The position numbers were made by a program, and so were the translations under genes. Of a stretch of DNA of 14,053 nucleotides, positions 11,967 to 14,053 are shown in pieces. The stretch comes from JABMMZ01 sp964505065. GTDB taxonomy: Bacteria; Bacteroidota; Bacteroidia; NS11-12g; UBA955. How positions within the stretch are numbered: the stretch's first letter is position 1; every line of letters starts with the position of its first letter. The notes below the pieces were generated by a model that saw only the letters and a program-made list of their open reading frames with translations, was not told the origin of the DNA and did no database searches. The stretch is taken from positions 1 to 14,053 of the forward strand of contig CAZDGF010000065.1 in assembly GCA_964505065.1 (NCBI GenBank), written 5' to 3'.

Positions 11967-13907
11967 TTAATTAAATTGGTTTTCTATTTCTTGGTGTATT
12001 AAGTTTATAAAACTTTCTACGCTCATTGCACCCAAATCTTCGCCACCTTGTTTTCTTACAGATACTGTATTTTCAGCTTGCTCTTTTTCGCCAACAATAA
12101 GCATTAGCGGGAGTTTCTTCATTTCAGCATCACGTATTTTTTTGCCAGTTTTTTCCGACCTATCGTCAATGAGGGCGCGAATATCGTTCTTTTTTAGCAC
12201 ATTTAAAACATTTTCTGCATATTCTTGATATTTTTCGCTAATTGGCAATATTGCCACCTGCTCTGGTGTAAGCCATAATGGAAAATTTCCTGCACAATGT
12301 TCTATCAATACAGCTACAAATCTTTCTAACGAGCCAAAAGGCGCACGGTGTATCATTACAGGGCGGTGTTTTTGGTTGTCGCTACCTGTATATTCAAGCT
12401 CAAAACGCTCTGGTAAATTATAATCTACTTGGATAGTACCCAATTGCCATTTTCTGCCAATGGCATCTTTTACCATAAAATCTAACTTTGGTCCGTAAAA
12501 GGCTGCTTCGCCATATTCTATTACGGTATTTAAACCTTTTTCGGCTGCCGATTCTATGATGGCACTTTCTGCCAATGCCCAATTTTCATCGCTACCTATG
12601 TATTTTGTTTTATTGTTTGGGTCTCGCAATGAAATTTGAGCAGTATATTCTTTAAAATCTAAAGCTTTAAATACATACAATACCAAATCTATCACTTTGC
12701 AAAATTCTTCTTTTACTTGGTCGGGGCGAACAAATAAATGGGCATCATCTTGCGTAAATCCTCTAACCCTTGTTAAGCCATGCAGTTCTCCTGCCTGCTC
12801 GTATCTATAAACTGTGCCAAACTCGGCATAGCGCACAGGCAAATCTTTATACGATTTTGGAGATGCTTTGTATATTTCGCAATGGTGTGGGCAGTTCATG
12901 GGTTTTAGGAAAAACTCTTCGCCCTCTCTTGGGGTTTTTATTGGCTGAAAAGAATCTGCACCATATTTTTCGTAGTGTCCACTTGTAATGTATAAGTTTT
13001 TATGCCCAATATGTGGGGTAACTACGGGTTGATAACCTGCGGCTACTTGGGCTTTTTGCATAAATTGTACTAATTTTTCTCTTAAAGCCGCTCCTTTGGG
13101 CAACCATAAAGGTAAGCCCATACCTACTTTTTCTGAAAATGTAAACAATTCTAACTCTTTGCCAATTTTACGGTGGTCGCGTTTTTTGGCTTCTTCTAAT
13201 ATCAATAAATGGGCATCTAATTCAGCTTTTTTAGGAAAAGTAATGCCATATATTCGAGTTAATTGTTTGTTTTTTTCATCGCCTCGCCAGTAAGCGCCAG
13301 CCAATGAAGTTATTTTAATGGCTTTTATAAAACTTGTATGTGGCAAATGTGGTCCACGGCATAAATCGGTAAAATTACCTTGTGTGTAAAATGTAATTTC
13401 GCCATCGTTTAGGTTTTCTAATAATTCAAGTTTATAAGGGTCGGCTTTTTGGGTAAAATAAGCTTTGGCTTCTTGTTTGCTAATTTCTTTTCTTTCAAAA
13501 GCATTTTCTTGTTTTGCCAATTCAAGCATTTTGGCTTCTAATTTTGCAAAATCTTCACTTGTAAATTTTTGTTCGCCAAAATCTACATCGTAATAAAAAC
13601 CTGCTTCAATAGCTGGGCCTATGCCTAATTTTACACCAGGGTATAATGCCTCTAAAGCTTCTGCCAAAAGATGTGCAGAGGAGTGCCAAAAAGTATTTTT
13701 ACCTTCTGTATCTTCCCATCGCAATAAGTTTACAGAAGCATCACTTGTTATGGGGCGTGTGGTTTCCGTTATTGTACCATTTACTTTAGCTGCAATAATA
13801 TTTCTTGCCAAACCCTCGCTAATGCTAAGGGCAATTTGATGCGCTGTAGTACCAATGGGGTATTGTCTAATACTGCCATCGGGCAAAGTAATGTTAATTT
13901 CCGACAT
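11967..13907 (-). CDS. thrS: Threonyl-tRNA synthetase
   Basis: ThrRS charges tRNA-Thr with threonine in the cytoplasm. The 646-aa length is typical. Domains in order: TGS (residues about 1-62), editing domain with HSSAH (75-79) and CRGPHLPH (183-190), catalytic class II core with zinc ligands Cys339 (MNCPHHC), His390 (QDDAHLF) and His520 (VMIHRAPFGS), motif 2 at RYAEFGTVYRYEQAGELHGL (359-378), motif 3 around GSLERF, and a C-terminal anticodon-binding domain (ILPISEKYQEYAENVLNVLK onward). All key residues seen are intact, so it should edit serine normally. It heads the operon and is followed after eight bases by infC. The ATG at 13905-13907 begins exactly at the TGS domain. Confidence 0.97.
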   Translation of the reverse strand: MSEINITLPDGSIRQYPIGTTAHQIALSISEGLARNIIAAKVNGTITETTRPITSDASVNLLRWEDTEGKNTFWHSSAHLLAEALEALYPGVKLGIGPAIEAGFYYDVDFGEQKFTSEDFAKLEAKMLELAKQENAFERKEISKQEAKAYFTQKADPYKLELLENLNDGEITFYTQGNFTDLCRGPHLPHTSFIKAIKITSLAGAYWRGDEKNKQLTRIYGITFPKKAELDAHLLILEEAKKRDHRKIGKELELFTFSEKVGMGLPLWLPKGAALREKLVQFMQKAQVAAGYQPVVTPHIGHKNLYITSGHYEKYGADSFQPIKTPREGEEFFLKPMNCPHHCEIYKASPKSYKDLPVRYAEFGTVYRYEQAGELHGLTRVRGFTQDDAHLFVRPDQVKEEFCKVIDLVLYVFKALDFKEYTAQISLRDPNNKTKYIGSDENWALAESAIIESAAEKGLNTVIEYGEAAFYGPKLDFMVKDAIGRKWQLGTIQVDYNLPERFELEYTGSDNQKHRPVMIHRAPFGSLERFVAVLIEHCAGNFPLWLTPEQVAILPISEKYQEYAENVLNVLKKNDIRALIDDRSEKTGKKIRDAEMKKLPLMLIVGEKEQAENTVSVRKQGGEDLGAMSVESFINLIHQEIENQFN

Positions 13908-13919
13908 AAAAATGGGCTG

Positions 13920-13950
13920 CGAAGATAAGGAAAAAAGTTAAATTGATAAA
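13920..13950 (-). promoter_or_regulatory. Candidate promoter of the thrS operon
   Basis: On the minus strand TTTA (13947-13950) is followed after 19 bp by TATCTTCG (13920-13927), close to the Bacteroidota -33 TTTG and -7 TAnnTTTG elements with the standard spacing. It would give a leader of only a few bases before the ATG at 13907. Confidence 0.5.
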
Positions 13951-14002
13951 TGCATAAAATTGAACTTTTACAAATAACTTTTTACTTTAAAAACTTAATT
14001 TT

Positions 14003-14053
14003 AACCCAAATTCAGCAATAAAATTGCTGAATCGAATAACAAATTGCAAATCA
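14003..14053. repeat. Inverted copy of the 51-bp repeat, running to the window edge
   Basis: This stretch is the reverse complement of 10130-10180 with a single mismatch in 51 bp, including the 10-bp-stem hairpin. It lies upstream of thrS while the other copy lies beyond rplT, so the pair brackets the operon. The match reaches the last base, so the full repeat is probably longer. Confidence 0.8.

Noticed and set aside
1..14053. tRNA or rRNA genes
   Set aside because: No cloverleaf-like or conserved rRNA segment was recognised on reading either strand; a dedicated tRNA and rRNA search was not possible here.

Overview
This AT-rich window looks like Bacteroidota DNA. Most starts have no clear Shine-Dalgarno sequence, two putative promoters follow the Bacteroidota -33/-7 pattern (TTTG ... 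TAnnTTTG), and the gene families present (ArsR/AHSA1/DoxX-like sets, YdeI/OmdA proteins, ribosomal protein with a helix-hairpin-helix tail) are common there. No genus can be named from the sequence.

The window has two parts. Positions 10246-13907 (minus strand) carry the conserved translation operon thrS-infC-rpmI-rplT. It has a clear intrinsic terminator, a non-AUG infC start, a structured rpmI-rplT spacer and an L20 protein with an unusual C-terminal helix-hairpin-helix extension. A 51-bp sequence occurs in inverted orientation on both sides of this operon (10130-10180 and 14003-14053).

Positions 1-10000 are an accessory region with every gene on the plus strand. It splits into blocks, each ending in a long imperfect palindrome that resembles an integron attC recombination site. 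Block 1 is the C-terminal part of a UPF1/DNA2-like helicase, apparently frameshifted. Block 2 is a run of small genes: VOC protein, ArsR repressor, AHSA1/SRPBCC protein, DoxX-like membrane protein, second AHSA1, second VOC, YdeI/OmdA-type protein. Block 3 is a 572-aa protein of unknown function, a putative lipase-fold effector with a GHSLGG motif, and a small putative lipoprotein; this trio resembles an effector/immunity set. Block 4 is a VOC domain fused to a lipoprotein signal. In three blocks the palindrome starts 17-18 bp after the last stop codon. No integrase gene is visible, so at most this would be a cluster of attC-like sites without an integrase.

Two copies (465 and 473 bp) of a defective IS1182-like element, keeping only the C-terminal end of a transposase, sit at the equivalent place near the 3' end of two of the palindromes. 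Inside block 2 the first 60 bp of arsR are duplicated on either side of the first VOC gene. This leaves the arsR-type promoter, with twin 12-bp dyads, upstream of the VOC gene and separated from the intact arsR.
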